This document shows, piece after piece, positions 17,249-25,812 of a stretch of DNA of 64,000 bases; position 1 is the stretch's first letter, and each line of letters begins with the position of its first letter. The stretch comes from an uncultured Saprospiraceae bacterium. Lineage in GTDB: Bacteria; Bacteroidota; Bacteroidia; Chitinophagales; Saprospiraceae. Location: the NCBI GenBank assembly GCA_938015595.1, contig CALLPI010000008.1, positions 310,001 to 374,000 of the forward strand, read 5' to 3'. Position numbers and translations under genes: made by a program. The notes under the pieces were generated by a model that worked only from the letters and a program-made list of their open reading frames with translations, ran no database searches and had not been told where the DNA came from.

Positions 17249-17692
17249 ATGAATACCCATGCTCAATACCCGGCCCAGCAGGTGGTGCAGGCCGAAACCG
17301 CCCCCAAGCCCGTAGGCTCTTACCCTCATGCGCGAAGGGCGGGCAATCTGCTTTTCCTTTCTGGGATAGGCCCCCGCGACCCGGATACCAATGCCGTGCC
17401 CGGCCTAGAACGCAATGCCAGCGGCCACTTCGTCTCTTTTGACTTCGAGGCGCAGTGCCATGCAGTATTCCGCAATGTGCGCACTGTTTTGGAAGCTGCT
17501 GGTGCACGGTGGGAAGACTTGGTGGACATCACCGTGTTCTTGGTACATATGGAGCGCGACTTTCCCACTTTCAATCGGGTGTATGCCCAGTATTTTCAGG
17601 AGCATCAGCCGTGCAGGACCACAGTAGCCGTGCAAGCGCTGCCCACGCCTATTGCCATTGAACTCAAGTGCATTGCCTGGTTGCCAGGGTAG
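17249..17692 (+). CDS. RidA family deaminase-like protein
   Basis: Rid/YjgF/UK114 family, 147 residues. RidA proteins hydrolyse reactive enamine/imine intermediates from PLP enzymes; relatives include 2-aminomuconate deaminase. The family arginine is present in PCRTTVAV, with GSYPHARRAGNLLFLSGIGPRD near the N-terminus and ALPTPIAIELKCIAWL at the end. It begins seven bases after recX. A slight length excess over the usual 125-130 residues comes from the insert NASGHFVSFDFE, typical of the aminomuconate-deaminase-like subgroup. Confidence 0.88.
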   Translation: MNTHAQYPAQQVVQAETAPKPVGSYPHARRAGNLLFLSGIGPRDPDTNAVPGLERNASGHFVSFDFEAQCHAVFRNVRTVLEAAGARWEDLVDITVFLVHMERDFPTFNRVYAQYFQEHQPCRTTVAVQALPTPIAIELKCIAWLPG

Positions 17693-17693
17693 G

Positions 17694-18074
17694 TTAGCCG
17701 CCGCACACCGCGCGCAGGCGAGCTATGAGCGCATCCCAGTAGCGTTGTTGGTCTTCTTCTTCGCCGGGGTCGCAGTAGTCGCTTATGTGTAGGATGGTTT
17801 CGTCTGTTACGTCTGAGGTAAAGATTTTGAACTCTAGGTGCTCGTCTTCTGATTCTGCACTCTCCCAATGCAGGCGCAGGAGCTCTTCCTGAAAATCATC
17901 CACTACGTAGGCTGTTTCTTCGGCTTCCCCCCAGCGAAAGGTGTAGAGATCGCCATGCACGTCCACTTCATCGCAGAACCACCGAATCAGGCAGGGTGGG
18001 TCGGTAAGGAACTGGTAGAGTATAGTAGGCGAGGCCTTGAAGAGATATTCCAATGTAAAACGGATGCGTTCCAT
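17694..18074 (-). CDS. START-like domain protein
   Basis: 126 residues from ATG 18074; the open frame reaches 18140 but the homologous start is MERIRFTLEYLF. It resembles the small START-like (SRPBCC/AHSA1-type) protein common in Bacteroidota: FKASPTILYQFLTDP, then WFCDEVDVHGDLYTFRWG and a strongly acidic middle. Such folds bind a hydrophobic ligand or a client protein. It is divergent from rpoD and convergent with the ridA-like gene, one base apart. Confidence 0.75.
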   Translation of the reverse strand: MERIRFTLEYLFKASPTILYQFLTDPPCLIRWFCDEVDVHGDLYTFRWGEAEETAYVVDDFQEELLRLHWESAESEDEHLEFKIFTSDVTDETILHISDYCDPGEEEDQQRYWDALIARLRAVCGG

Positions 18075-18459
18075 ATAGTTTTGGAGATACAGTATCTTTG
18101 AATCCGGGCGCAATAAATAAGAAAAAAATGATTTTTGCAACTTTAGCTCAATTTTCTGCTGTAAAGAAAGTTAAAAGCTGTAAACCAGTATCTTAGCGTC
18201 TTTTTTACACCATCTTAGCCAAACACCCTTGACTTGTGCCGTATTTTGCCGTATTTTTGCACTTCGAAAGTGGAAAAAGCCTGACGCACAAGCATCAGCA
18301 CAAACTAATCAAGAACAGGTGTTGTTTCCAAAAAGGTATTGAAGGCAGTACACACAGCATAGTTACTTGGGGCGCGCCGCTGCGTCGCAACACGCTGCAT
18401 GCTTTTTGTAAAACAAACTTGTAAAACCGCGTCGTAAACATAAAAAAGCTGTTTGTTGA
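18075..18459. other. Intergenic region upstream of rpoD
   Basis: No gene is apparent. It contains the rpoD promoter candidate (18229-18259) and about 200 bases of leader with no obvious riboswitch or strong hairpin. The direct repeat GCTGTAAA occurs twice near 18157-18183. Confidence 0.6.
18229..18259 (+). promoter_or_regulatory. Bacteroidota-type promoter for rpoD
   Basis: TTG (18229-18231), 20-base spacer, then TATTTTTG (18252-18259), a full match to the TAnnTTTG -7 consensus with the expected -33 distance. It predicts transcription from about 18266 and a leader near 195 nt ahead of rpoD. Confidence 0.55.
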
Positions 18460-19329
18460 ATGAGACAACTGAAGATTACCAAGTCAATTACCAACCGGGA
18501 GAGCCAGTCGCTAGAGAAGTATCTGCAGGAAATCGGCAAAGTGGACCTGCTCACCCCGGAAGAAGAAGTGGACTTGGCCAAGCGTATCAAACAAGGCGAT
18601 CAAGCCGCCTTGGAAAAACTCACTAAAGCTAACCTCCGTTTTGTAGTATCTGTAGCCAAGCAGTACCAAAATCAAGGGCTTTCACTGAGCGATCTCATCA
18701 ACGAGGGCAATCTGGGGTTGATCAAAGCTGCCCAGCGCTTTGACGAAACCCGTGGCTTCAAGTTCATTTCTTATGCTGTGTGGTGGATTCGCCAGTCTAT
18801 TTTGCAGGCACTGGCTGAGCAAAGCCGCATTGTGCGTCTGCCGCTCAACAAAGTAGGCTCGCTCAATAAAATCAACAAAGCTTTCTCCGAATTAGAGCAG
18901 GAGTACGAACGCGAACCCAGCGCCGAAGAACTGGCCGAGATGCTCGAAATTCCCACCGAAGAAGTAGAAACTACCCTTGGCGTAGCGGCTCGCCATGTGT
19001 CTATGGATGCCCCCTTTGTGGAGGGTGAAGACAACTCCCTCCTGGATGTGCTGGAAAACGCCGGCACTCCGGGTACTGACCAGGAACTAGAGTACAGCGA
19101 ATCTCTGCGCCGCGAAATTGAGCGCTCGCTCTCTACCCTGACCGACCGCCAGTGCGACGTCATTAAGCTCTACTTTGGTATCGGTGTGGAGCACCCCATG
19201 TCTTTAGAAGACATTGGCGATAAGTTTGGCCTTACCCGTGAGCGCGTGCGCCAGATCAAGGATAAAGCCATTAACAAGTTGCGCGCTACCAATCGTAGCA
19301 AACTGCTGAAGCACTACTTGGGTGCATAA
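18460..19329 (+). CDS. rpoD: Primary sigma factor RpoD/SigA
   Basis: Housekeeping sigma-70 of the short Bacteroidota form, 289 residues, lacking the long region 1.1 and non-conserved insert of proteobacterial RpoD. Region 1.2 ([16 protein letters not shown]), region 2 ([42 protein letters not shown]), region 3 ([16 protein letters not shown]) and region 4 helix-turn-helix ([22 protein letters not shown]) are all intact. This factor recognises TTTG/TAnnTTTG promoters such as those noted in this window. Starts at ATG 18460. Confidence 0.97.
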   Translation: MRQLKITKSITNRESQSLEKYLQEIGKVDLLTPEEEVDLAKRIKQGDQAALEKLTKANLRFVVSVAKQYQNQGLSLSDLINEGNLGLIKAAQRFDETRGFKFISYAVWWIRQSILQALAEQSRIVRLPLNKVGSLNKINKAFSELEQEYEREPSAEELAEMLEIPTEEVETTLGVAARHVSMDAPFVEGEDNSLLDVLENAGTPGTDQELEYSESLRREIERSLSTLTDRQCDVIKLYFGIGVEHPMSLEDIGDKFGLTRERVRQIKDKAINKLRATNRSKLLKHYLGA

Positions 19330-19381
19330 CTTGCGCCTATACTGTACAAGCAATTCTCTTGAGAAAACCAGGAAAAAACAC

Positions 19382-19415
19382 GAAGCCCTCTTGTGAGTAT
19401 TCACGAGAGGGCTTC
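19382..19415 (+). terminator. Hairpin terminator after rpoD
   Basis: A 15-base-pair stem (19382-19396 with 19401-19415, one G-U pair) and a GTAT loop, preceded by an A-rich stretch. No long T run follows, so it may act in either direction between rpoD and the convergent fecR gene. Confidence 0.7.
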
Positions 19416-19440
19416 TCATTGGTGCCAAGTGCAGGCGTTC

Positions 19441-20472
19441 TTATTTTCTACAGCTTCCGCCTCTCAATACTATCTTGTCGGATCTTACTACTCTTAAGCC
19501 GTAGGTGATCTGGAGTGTTTGCAGCACTTCGTCTAAGGTAGCTTTTTGGAAGACGCCGGTGTAGGTGCATTGGTTCAAGGACTCGGACTCGAGGCTCACA
19601 TCAACTCGATAATGACGGCTTACAGCTTCAACGACTTGTGGCAATGGCGCATTGCGGAAGCTGAGTTTGCTTGTCATCCAGGACAAGGCATTGAGCTCTG
19701 CATCGTTGGCCTGAATCATGCCGCCGGCTGCTGTACTAATACCTTGCTGGCCGGGCTGTAATACTATGGCGTCGTGGGGGTTATTTTGGGCGGCGAGTTT
19801 TACCTTGCCATTTTCTACGGTTACTTCCACGCTGCCCGCTGCCTCAGGCGCGCGCACATTGAAGGAAGTACCCAGCACCTCTATGTATGCATGAGCTGCC
19901 AGCACCCGGAAGGGTTTCTTGAGGTGATGGGCTACTTTGAAGTAAGCTTCGCCGCGGAGTTCGGCCCAGCGCACTTTGCTTTTGTCGAAAGGCTCAGGGT
20001 AAGACAACTCGCTGCCGTTTTGCAGCACAATGAGCGAACCATCAGGCAGGGCAACTTCGAGTGAACCGCCAGAAGCAGCTGCCACCATGCGGATTTGCTG
20101 GGGTTCATTATCTTTCAGCCACCAATAGTACAATGCCGACAGCATCAGCATGAGCGATGCAGCGATGGCCATCCACCACAAGCGGCGGCGCCCCGGTAGT
20201 GTACGGATGGGGGCAGAGGTTGTGTTGGTGGTAGCAGTAGTATCAGAAGGGTGCAGTCGGAACTGAAAATTTTGCCAGGCCGCCTGGCTGTTGGGGGTGT
20301 AGTGCGAGGGGTATGCGCTGGCGGCGTCCCAGACTCGCTGCAAGTATTGGGCTTGCTGGGCATGGGCGGGGAGCGCCAGCCATTGTTCAAGAGCTTGTCG
20401 TTGCTCTTGCTCAAGGGTTTCTCCGGCCCAGCGGCGGCTTAGCGCCAGCATAATGTGGTCAGGTATTGTCAT
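19441..20472 (-). CDS. FecR-family anti-sigma factor
   Basis: 343-residue inner-membrane anti-sigma factor. The N-terminal cytoplasmic part (RRWAGETLEQEQRQALEQWL) should hold the ECF sigma; one membrane span lies near residues 98-118 (RRLWWMAIAASLMLMLSALYYWW). The periplasmic FecR domain has VALPDGSLIVLQNGSELSYP and RGEAYFKVAH, followed by a C-terminal DUF4974/STN-like module (LSFRNAPLPQVVEAVSRHYRV). It lies 50 bases downstream of its sigma gene on the same strand. Unlike most such pairs, no TonB-dependent receptor gene is adjacent. Confidence 0.92.
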   Translation of the reverse strand: MTIPDHIMLALSRRWAGETLEQEQRQALEQWLALPAHAQQAQYLQRVWDAASAYPSHYTPNSQAAWQNFQFRLHPSDTTATTNTTSAPIRTLPGRRRLWWMAIAASLMLMLSALYYWWLKDNEPQQIRMVAAASGGSLEVALPDGSLIVLQNGSELSYPEPFDKSKVRWAELRGEAYFKVAHHLKKPFRVLAAHAYIEVLGTSFNVRAPEAAGSVEVTVENGKVKLAAQNNPHDAIVLQPGQQGISTAAGGMIQANDAELNALSWMTSKLSFRNAPLPQVVEAVSRHYRVDVSLESESLNQCTYTGVFQKATLDEVLQTLQITYGLRVVRSDKIVLRGGSCRK

Positions 20473-20522
20473 TTTTGGGTCATTCCATGGTTACAGACAC
20501 TTGAGTACAGGTTATCCCCTAC

Positions 20523-21098
20523 TCACAAGTGAGCGAAAATAAAAAATAGTGCACTTAGGTAAGGCGCAAGCGCCTGTCGGAGGAAGCGCAGAGCCTTAGT
20601 CATTTGGTTTTCTACGGTTTTGACAGATATTTGGAGTTGTTCGGCAATTTCAGCATGAGATAGTGACTCAAAACGACTCAGGATAAACACGAGGCGGCAT
20701 TTTTCGGGCAATTCCTCGATGTATTGATCCACCAGGCGCTGCAGTTCGACGGCTTCCAGTTGACTTTGCATGCCGGGTTGGGCATCAGGCAGCAATGGGA
20801 GCTCGGTATCGTCGGCTCGGGCAATTTTGTGATCGCGTAGGTAATTGAGCGCTTTGTTGACAGCGGCGCGGCGGAGATAGGCTACAGGTGAGGTGCTAAT
20901 TTGCAAAGACTCCCGACGACGCCAAAGCTCCAGGAATACCTCCTGCGCCAGGTCTTCGGCGGTTTCTGGCTCCGGCACGATGCGATATACGGTTTTGCAC
21001 ACCATGCTGTAGTGCCGGTGAAAAATAGCCTCCATAACTGACTCGCCCGCTTGGGCAAGCCGCTGGAATAACTCCGCATCAGATAGCTCGTGTGGCAA
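20523..21098 (-). CDS. ECF sigma factor (FecI/RpoE-like)
   Basis: 191-residue sigma-70 family factor. Region 2 includes VCKTVYRIVPEPETAEDLAQEVFLELWR, region 4 SLSHAEIAEQLQISVKTVENQMTKALRFLR. The only usable start is TTG at 21098: the frame is closed upstream by a TAA at 21111-21113 and the next ATG is inside region 2. A TATTTTTG box on the minus strand (21121-21128) puts the transcript start about 15 bases before this TTG, supporting it. Pairs with the FecR protein and is divergent from the NSS transporter. Confidence 0.9.
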   Translation of the reverse strand: MPHELSDAELFQRLAQAGESVMEAIFHRHYSMVCKTVYRIVPEPETAEDLAQEVFLELWRRRESLQISTSPVAYLRRAAVNKALNYLRDHKIARADDTELPLLPDAQPGMQSQLEAVELQRLVDQYIEELPEKCRLVFILSRFESLSHAEIAEQLQISVKTVENQMTKALRFLRQALAPYLSALFFIFAHL

Positions 21099-21120
21099 AG
21101 GACGATACTTTTAGCTCGCT

Positions 21121-21128
21121 CAAAAATA
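21121..21128 (-). promoter_or_regulatory. -7 box of the ECF sigma gene
   Basis: On the minus strand this reads TATTTTTG, matching TAnnTTTG, 23 bases before the TTG start. No clear -33 TTG is seen at 19-21 bases, so the promoter may need an activator or another sigma. Confidence 0.4.
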
Positions 21129-21253
21129 GGAATCGCTCGAGTTTGAATAGAAAAAAAATGCCGATAGGCATTCCTGAAAGCAAAAATAAAGTACCTTAAC
21201 GCCCTGAAAATAGAATTCATCCACAAACAAGCGAAAAACGAAATTATCCGCTC

Positions 21254-22852
21254 ATGAGCAAGCATAACGAATCCTGGGGCAGTCGTGTGGGCTTGGTGCT
21301 GGCTATGGCTGGCAATGCGGTAGGCCTAGGCAACTTTTTGCGATTTCCTGTACAGGCCGTGCAAAACGGCGGCGGTGCTTTCATCATCCCTTACCTGGTG
21401 TGTTTTCTGCTGATGGGCTTGCCTCTGCTGTTCGTAGAATGGAGCATGGGGCGCTTTGGCGGCTCCAAGGGGCATCACAGCACGCCATTTATATTGGATT
21501 CGATGGCACCTAGGCAGTTTATCTGGAAATACGTGGGCGTTTTCGGCATTTTCACTAATATAGCGGTGGCAGCCTACTATTGCTACCTGGAAAGCTGGAC
21601 GCTAGGCTACATCTGGCACTCTGTGAAAGGCACATTTTCTGGTATGAGCAGCACAGAGGTGGCGGGATTTTTCAATAGCTACACTGGCTTTGAAGATTAC
21701 CAGAATGTGGTATTTTGGATATTTTGCCTGGTGCTAAACACTTACATCCTGTCGCGGGGGCTGAGTGGCGGCGTAGAGAAGGTGGCCAAAATAGGCATGC
21801 CTTTGCTCATTGCCTTTGGCGTACTGCTGGCGGTACGCGGCGTCACGCTCAAAGCTGGTAGTGCTGGGGCTGAACACAACGGCACGCTAGGACTGGAATA
21901 TCTTTGGACACCTGACTTTTCCACAATATGGACACCTAAAGTATGGCTGGCTGCTGCCGGACAAATATTTTTCACCCTGTCAGTGGGTATGGGTAGCATA
22001 CAGTGCTATGCCTCGTATCTGCGCAAGCGCGATGATGTAGCCCTCAATGCCATGAGCGCTGGCTGGATGAACGAGTTTGTGGAAGTCGTACTTGGTGCAG
22101 CGGTAGTCATTCCTATTACAGTGGGGTACTTCGGCATTGAAGGCATGGGGAAACTGGTATCGGAGGCTGGCGGGCTTGGGCTGGGTTTCCGCACGCTGCC
22201 CTACCTGTTTCAGCAGTGGGGGCCGGTGCTAGCAGTAGCGGCCGGAGTGCTGTGGTTTGGGTTGTTGTTTTTTGCTGGCATCACCAGTTCATTAGCTATG
22301 GGTACGCCGGTCATGGGCTTCCTGCGCGACGAATTTGGCTGGAAGCGCCACTCGGCTGCATGGGGCTTTGGCGCCATTGTGTTTTTGCTGGGTTTGCCTA
22401 CGGTACTTTTTTTCCAGTACGGCGCATTTGACGAGTACGACTTCTGGGCCGGTACGGTGTCGCTGGTAGTGTTTGCCATGTTGGAGGTGATTTTGTTTGC
22501 CTGGATTTTTGGCATGCGAAAAGGCTGGGATGAGATCACGCGCGGTGCCGATATTAAAGTGCCAATTGTGTTCAAATACATCATACAGTTTATCACGCCG
22601 GCCATTCTCATTTTTGTATTTGTCAACAGCCTTCCCGGCATCTGGGATGCCATTACGAACAAAGCCTTGTACGCAGAAATAGCCAAGACTACCAACCCTG
22701 TGGCTGCAGCGGCGTTGAAGAAGAAGATTTTCTACGTCAACATCTCTCGCTCGCTACTGCTGGCTACGTGGGTATTCATTGCCTTGCTGGTGTATCTGGC
22801 TTACCGCAAGCGCAAGCGCGAAGGCCGATTCACCACCACGGATGTGATGTAA
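21254..22852 (+). CDS. Na+-dependent amino-acid symporter (NSS/SNF family)
   Basis: Neurotransmitter:sodium symporter family, 532 residues, about 12 membrane spans. The TM1 signature GNAVGLGNFLRFPVQAVQNGGGAF and the following GLPLLFVEWSMGRFGG are characteristic; TM1 residues GNAVGLGN coordinate sodium and substrate in LeuT. The genes after it encode an amine oxidase and tryptophanase. NSS members such as TnaT transport tryptophan and sit beside tnaA in other bacteria, so tryptophan or a related aromatic amino acid is the likely substrate. Divergent from the ECF sigma gene. Confidence 0.93.
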   Translation: MSKHNESWGSRVGLVLAMAGNAVGLGNFLRFPVQAVQNGGGAFIIPYLVCFLLMGLPLLFVEWSMGRFGGSKGHHSTPFILDSMAPRQFIWKYVGVFGIFTNIAVAAYYCYLESWTLGYIWHSVKGTFSGMSSTEVAGFFNSYTGFEDYQNVVFWIFCLVLNTYILSRGLSGGVEKVAKIGMPLLIAFGVLLAVRGVTLKAGSAGAEHNGTLGLEYLWTPDFSTIWTPKVWLAAAGQIFFTLSVGMGSIQCYASYLRKRDDVALNAMSAGWMNEFVEVVLGAAVVIPITVGYFGIEGMGKLVSEAGGLGLGFRTLPYLFQQWGPVLAVAAGVLWFGLLFFAGITSSLAMGTPVMGFLRDEFGWKRHSAAWGFGAIVFLLGLPTVLFFQYGAFDEYDFWAGTVSLVVFAMLEVILFAWIFGMRKGWDEITRGADIKVPIVFKYIIQFITPAILIFVFVNSLPGIWDAITNKALYAEIAKTTNPVAAAALKKKIFYVNISRSLLLATWVFIALLVYLAYRKRKREGRFTTTDVM

Positions 22853-22863
22853 TCTGATGTGAC

Positions 22864-24225
22864 ATGCAACGGCGGAAGTTTATACAACAACTACTGGCTT
22901 TGCTGCCAGCCTTGTACATGGGGCCCGGCATGCTTTCGTCGTGTGGCACCGGCGACGCTCGCCCCAATGGCAAATCAGTCCTCGTTATTGGCGCAGGCAT
23001 AGCCGGTCTAGCCGCTGCTGTGCAACTCAAGGCCAAAGGCTTCGCGGTCACAGTACTAGAAGCCCGAGACAAGGCTGGCGGCCGCATTTGCACCGACCGC
23101 AGCCAAGCACTGCCCTTTGACATGGGCGCCTCCTGGATACATGGGCCCAATCGCAACCCCATCACCGACCTGGCTACTAGGGCTGGTGCCAATACCTTCT
23201 GCACCGACGACGATAGCGTGCAAGTATATGACATCAATGGCACAGTGTACACCGACCAAACTCTGACACAAGCTGAGCGCGCCTATGAAGAAGCGCTGCA
23301 AGCCGTACGGCGCGCTGGCGGAACGGACAAAAGTTTTGCTCAGGTGTTTCAAACGCTGTATCCCGACCGCCTGTCCAACCGCCTGTGGAAGTACCTGCTG
23401 TCAGCTTATCTGGAATTTGACTCCAGCGCCGACATCTCGCAGTTAGGTTCCTTATACTTCAATGACGACGAGGAGTTCGGCGGTGCTGATGTCATCATCA
23501 CCAACGGCTACGACCGCATCATTGAGCACTTGGCTAGGGGGCTGAATATACGGCTGAATATGCCGGCAACAGCCGTACAATATGACGGCAGTGCTGGTGT
23601 ACAGGTGCGTACAGCCACCGAAACATTTAATGCCGACTATGTCGTAGTGGCTGTACCACTAAGTATGTTGCAACAAGAGCGCATAACGTTCAGCTCTGCC
23701 CTGCCAGTGGCCAGGCGCGCAGCGCTGAGCAACCTGCGCCTGGGCAACGTCAATAAGTTCATGCTGGAGTGGGATGCCCCCTTTTGGGCAACCAACTTGC
23801 AGTACATCGGCTTTACGCCAGAGGCCAAAGGAAAGTTCAACTACTTTCTGAACCTGAAAAAATTCAGTAGTGCCAACGCGCTCATGACCTTTGCCCTTGG
23901 GCAGTACGCTTACCATACCGAGCAAATGACCAACGCTCAGCTAAGCCAGGAGATTACTACACATCTGCGCAGCATCTATGGCAGCAGCGTACCCGAACCC
24001 ACTCGACTGCGCCGCACGCGCTGGAGCCAGGAGCCATATATTGAAGGCGCCTATACTTTTGTTCCCACTGGGGGGCGCAGCACTGAACTGGACATCGTGG
24101 CACAGCCTCTGGATAACCGCGTTTTCTTTGCTGGTGAGCACACTCATCGAGATTACCGCGGCACAGTGCATGGCGCCTACCTGAGCGGCGTACGCGAAGC
24201 CGAGCGCATTATTAATTTGCAGTAA
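22864..24225 (+). CDS. FAD-dependent amine oxidase, exported lipoprotein-like
   Basis: Flavin amine oxidase (MAO/polyamine/L-amino-acid oxidase family), 453 residues. The N-terminus MQRRKFIQQLL then a hydrophobic run and MLSSC (Cys27) looks like a twin-arginine signal with a lipobox, which would put the folded FAD enzyme outside the inner membrane. The dinucleotide motif GAGIAGLAAA (from residue 43) and EARDKAGGRI follow; the C-terminal FAD loop is VFFAGEHTHRDYRGTVHGAYLSG. It starts 11 bases after the NSS gene. With tryptophanase downstream, tryptophan or tryptamine is a reasonable substrate guess. Confidence 0.9.
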   Translation: MQRRKFIQQLLALLPALYMGPGMLSSCGTGDARPNGKSVLVIGAGIAGLAAAVQLKAKGFAVTVLEARDKAGGRICTDRSQALPFDMGASWIHGPNRNPITDLATRAGANTFCTDDDSVQVYDINGTVYTDQTLTQAERAYEEALQAVRRAGGTDKSFAQVFQTLYPDRLSNRLWKYLLSAYLEFDSSADISQLGSLYFNDDEEFGGADVIITNGYDRIIEHLARGLNIRLNMPATAVQYDGSAGVQVRTATETFNADYVVVAVPLSMLQQERITFSSALPVARRAALSNLRLGNVNKFMLEWDAPFWATNLQYIGFTPEAKGKFNYFLNLKKFSSANALMTFALGQYAYHTEQMTNAQLSQEITTHLRSIYGSSVPEPTRLRRTRWSQEPYIEGAYTFVPTGGRSTELDIVAQPLDNRVFFAGEHTHRDYRGTVHGAYLSGVREAERIINLQ

Positions 24226-24240
24226 AAAAATACATATGGC

Positions 24241-24399
24241 ATGAAGATCGTAGCACTCATTACCTGGTTGGTATCCATCAGCATAGTCACTGGCTTTACA
24301 GGCTATTTTTTCTACAAGGTACTGACCAACCCGCATGCGCCGGAGCTTCCGGAAGACCCAGAGGCACCGCATGGGCCTAAAACTTTTGACGCTACCTGA
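24241..24399 (+). CDS. 52-residue single-span membrane protein
   Basis: Small open frame from ATG 24241 to TGA 24399, 15 bases after the amine oxidase stop. It encodes one hydrophobic segment (KIVALITWLVSISIVTG to FFYK) and a proline/acid-rich tail (HAPELPEDPEAPHGP). The tail overlaps the predicted tryptophanase start by 29 bases in another frame. The regular hydrophobic-charged layout and operon position argue for a real small protein, maybe an accessory subunit of the oxidase or transporter. No family recognised. Confidence 0.55.
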   Translation: MKIVALITWLVSISIVTGFTGYFFYKVLTNPHAPELPEDPEAPHGPKTFDAT

Positions 24400-25801
24400 G
24401 AAAGGAAAAAGGCAAGTTGTGCATCACAAAACCACCATTGAGCCGTTTCGCATCAAGGTAGTAGAGCAGATACGGCTCAGCAGCGAAGACGAAAGGCGCC
24501 GCTACCTGGCCGAGGCGCAGTATAACCCCTTCTTGCTCAAGTCAGAGCAGGTTATCATTGATTTGCTCACCGACAGCGGCACTTCGGCTATGAGCGCTGA
24601 GCAATGGGCAGGCATCATGCGCGGCGACGAAAGCTACGCCGGTGCAGCCAGTTGGCAACGCCTGGAGCGCGCCATTAAAGATCTGACCGGCTACCCCTAC
24701 ATACTACCTACGCATCAGGGGCGGGCAGCAGAGCACCTGTTGTACAGTAGGATTGGCGGGCCAGGCAAGGTGTTTTTTTCCAACACGCACTTTGACACTA
24801 CCCGCGCCAACATCGAGTTTTCCGGCGCTACAGCCATTGATTTGCCCTTAGATATAGCTCGCTACCCAGAGGAGTATCACCCTTTTAAAGGCAACCTCAA
24901 TACCGACGCCCTGGAGGCCGCTATCGCGCAGTGGGGTGCTGACAATGTGGCTGCCGTCATTCTGACGGTAACCAACAACAGTGGCGGCGGCCAGCCTGTG
25001 AGTATGGCTAATGCCCTTAACGTACACGATATTTGCCGGCGATATGGTGTGCTGTTCATTCTTGACGCCTGCCGCATTGCCGAAAACGCCTATTTCATTC
25101 GCCACCGCGAAGAAGGGTATGCCCACAAGAGCTACCGCGAAATAGCACAGGAGATGTTTGCCCTAGCCGACGGCTGTATCATGAGCGCCAAAAAAGACGC
25201 CTTAGTGAACATGGGCGGCTTTCTGGCGCTGAAGGATCTGAACCTGGCCTTGCAATGCCGTACAGTGCTCATCATCACTGAGGGCTACAGTACCTACGGT
25301 GGCCTCTCAGGGCGCGATATGGAGGCTATAGCCATTGGCTTGGAAGAGGTGTTTGACCCCGACTACCTGCACTATCGCATCAGGAGTACGGCATACCTGG
25401 GCGAAAAACTGCGCGACATGGGCATACCTATTATCTGGCCGGTGGGCGGCCATGCAGTATATGTGGACGCCAAAACCTTCTATCCGCACATTCCAGTGGA
25501 GCAGTTTCCCGGGCAGGCGCTGGTGTGCGAGCTGTACCTCAAGGCGGGTATCCGTTCATGCGAAATCGGATCGGTCATGTTTGGCAAAACCGGTACCGAC
25601 GGCCAGTTCATACCCGCTGCTATGGAGTTGGTGCGCCTTGCCATTCCGCGGAGGGTCTATACCCAAAGCCACGTTGATTACGTGGTAGAAACCTTCCGGG
25701 AGTTGATGCAGGAGCGCGACCGTGCCGCGGGTTATCGCATTGTGTATGAGCCGCCCTTTTTGCGGCACTTCACTGCCCGATTTGAACCTGTGCAAGGCTA
25801 A
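24371..25801 (+). CDS. tnaA: Tryptophanase
   Basis: PLP beta-eliminating lyase that turns tryptophan into indole, pyruvate and ammonia; about 476 residues from ATG 24371 (the frame is open from 24335). Matches: EPFRIKVVEQ, NPFLLKSEQVIIDLLTDSGT, PTHQGRAAE, and the PLP lysine in SAKKDALV (about residue 275). Tryptophanase is told from tyrosine phenol-lyase by three positions, Asp in FDTT, Ile in EIGS and His in LRHFTA; all three are the tryptophanase residues here. It is the last gene of the NSS transporter cluster. The start is uncertain because it overlaps the small membrane-protein gene. Confidence 0.93.
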   Translation: MGLKLLTLPEKGKRQVVHHKTTIEPFRIKVVEQIRLSSEDERRRYLAEAQYNPFLLKSEQVIIDLLTDSGTSAMSAEQWAGIMRGDESYAGAASWQRLERAIKDLTGYPYILPTHQGRAAEHLLYSRIGGPGKVFFSNTHFDTTRANIEFSGATAIDLPLDIARYPEEYHPFKGNLNTDALEAAIAQWGADNVAAVILTVTNNSGGGQPVSMANALNVHDICRRYGVLFILDACRIAENAYFIRHREEGYAHKSYREIAQEMFALADGCIMSAKKDALVNMGGFLALKDLNLALQCRTVLIITEGYSTYGGLSGRDMEAIAIGLEEVFDPDYLHYRIRSTAYLGEKLRDMGIPIIWPVGGHAVYVDAKTFYPHIPVEQFPGQALVCELYLKAGIRSCEIGSVMFGKTGTDGQFIPAAMELVRLAIPRRVYTQSHVDYVVETFRELMQERDRAAGYRIVYEPPFLRHFTARFEPVQG

Positions 25802-25812
25802 ATCATGCGCCT

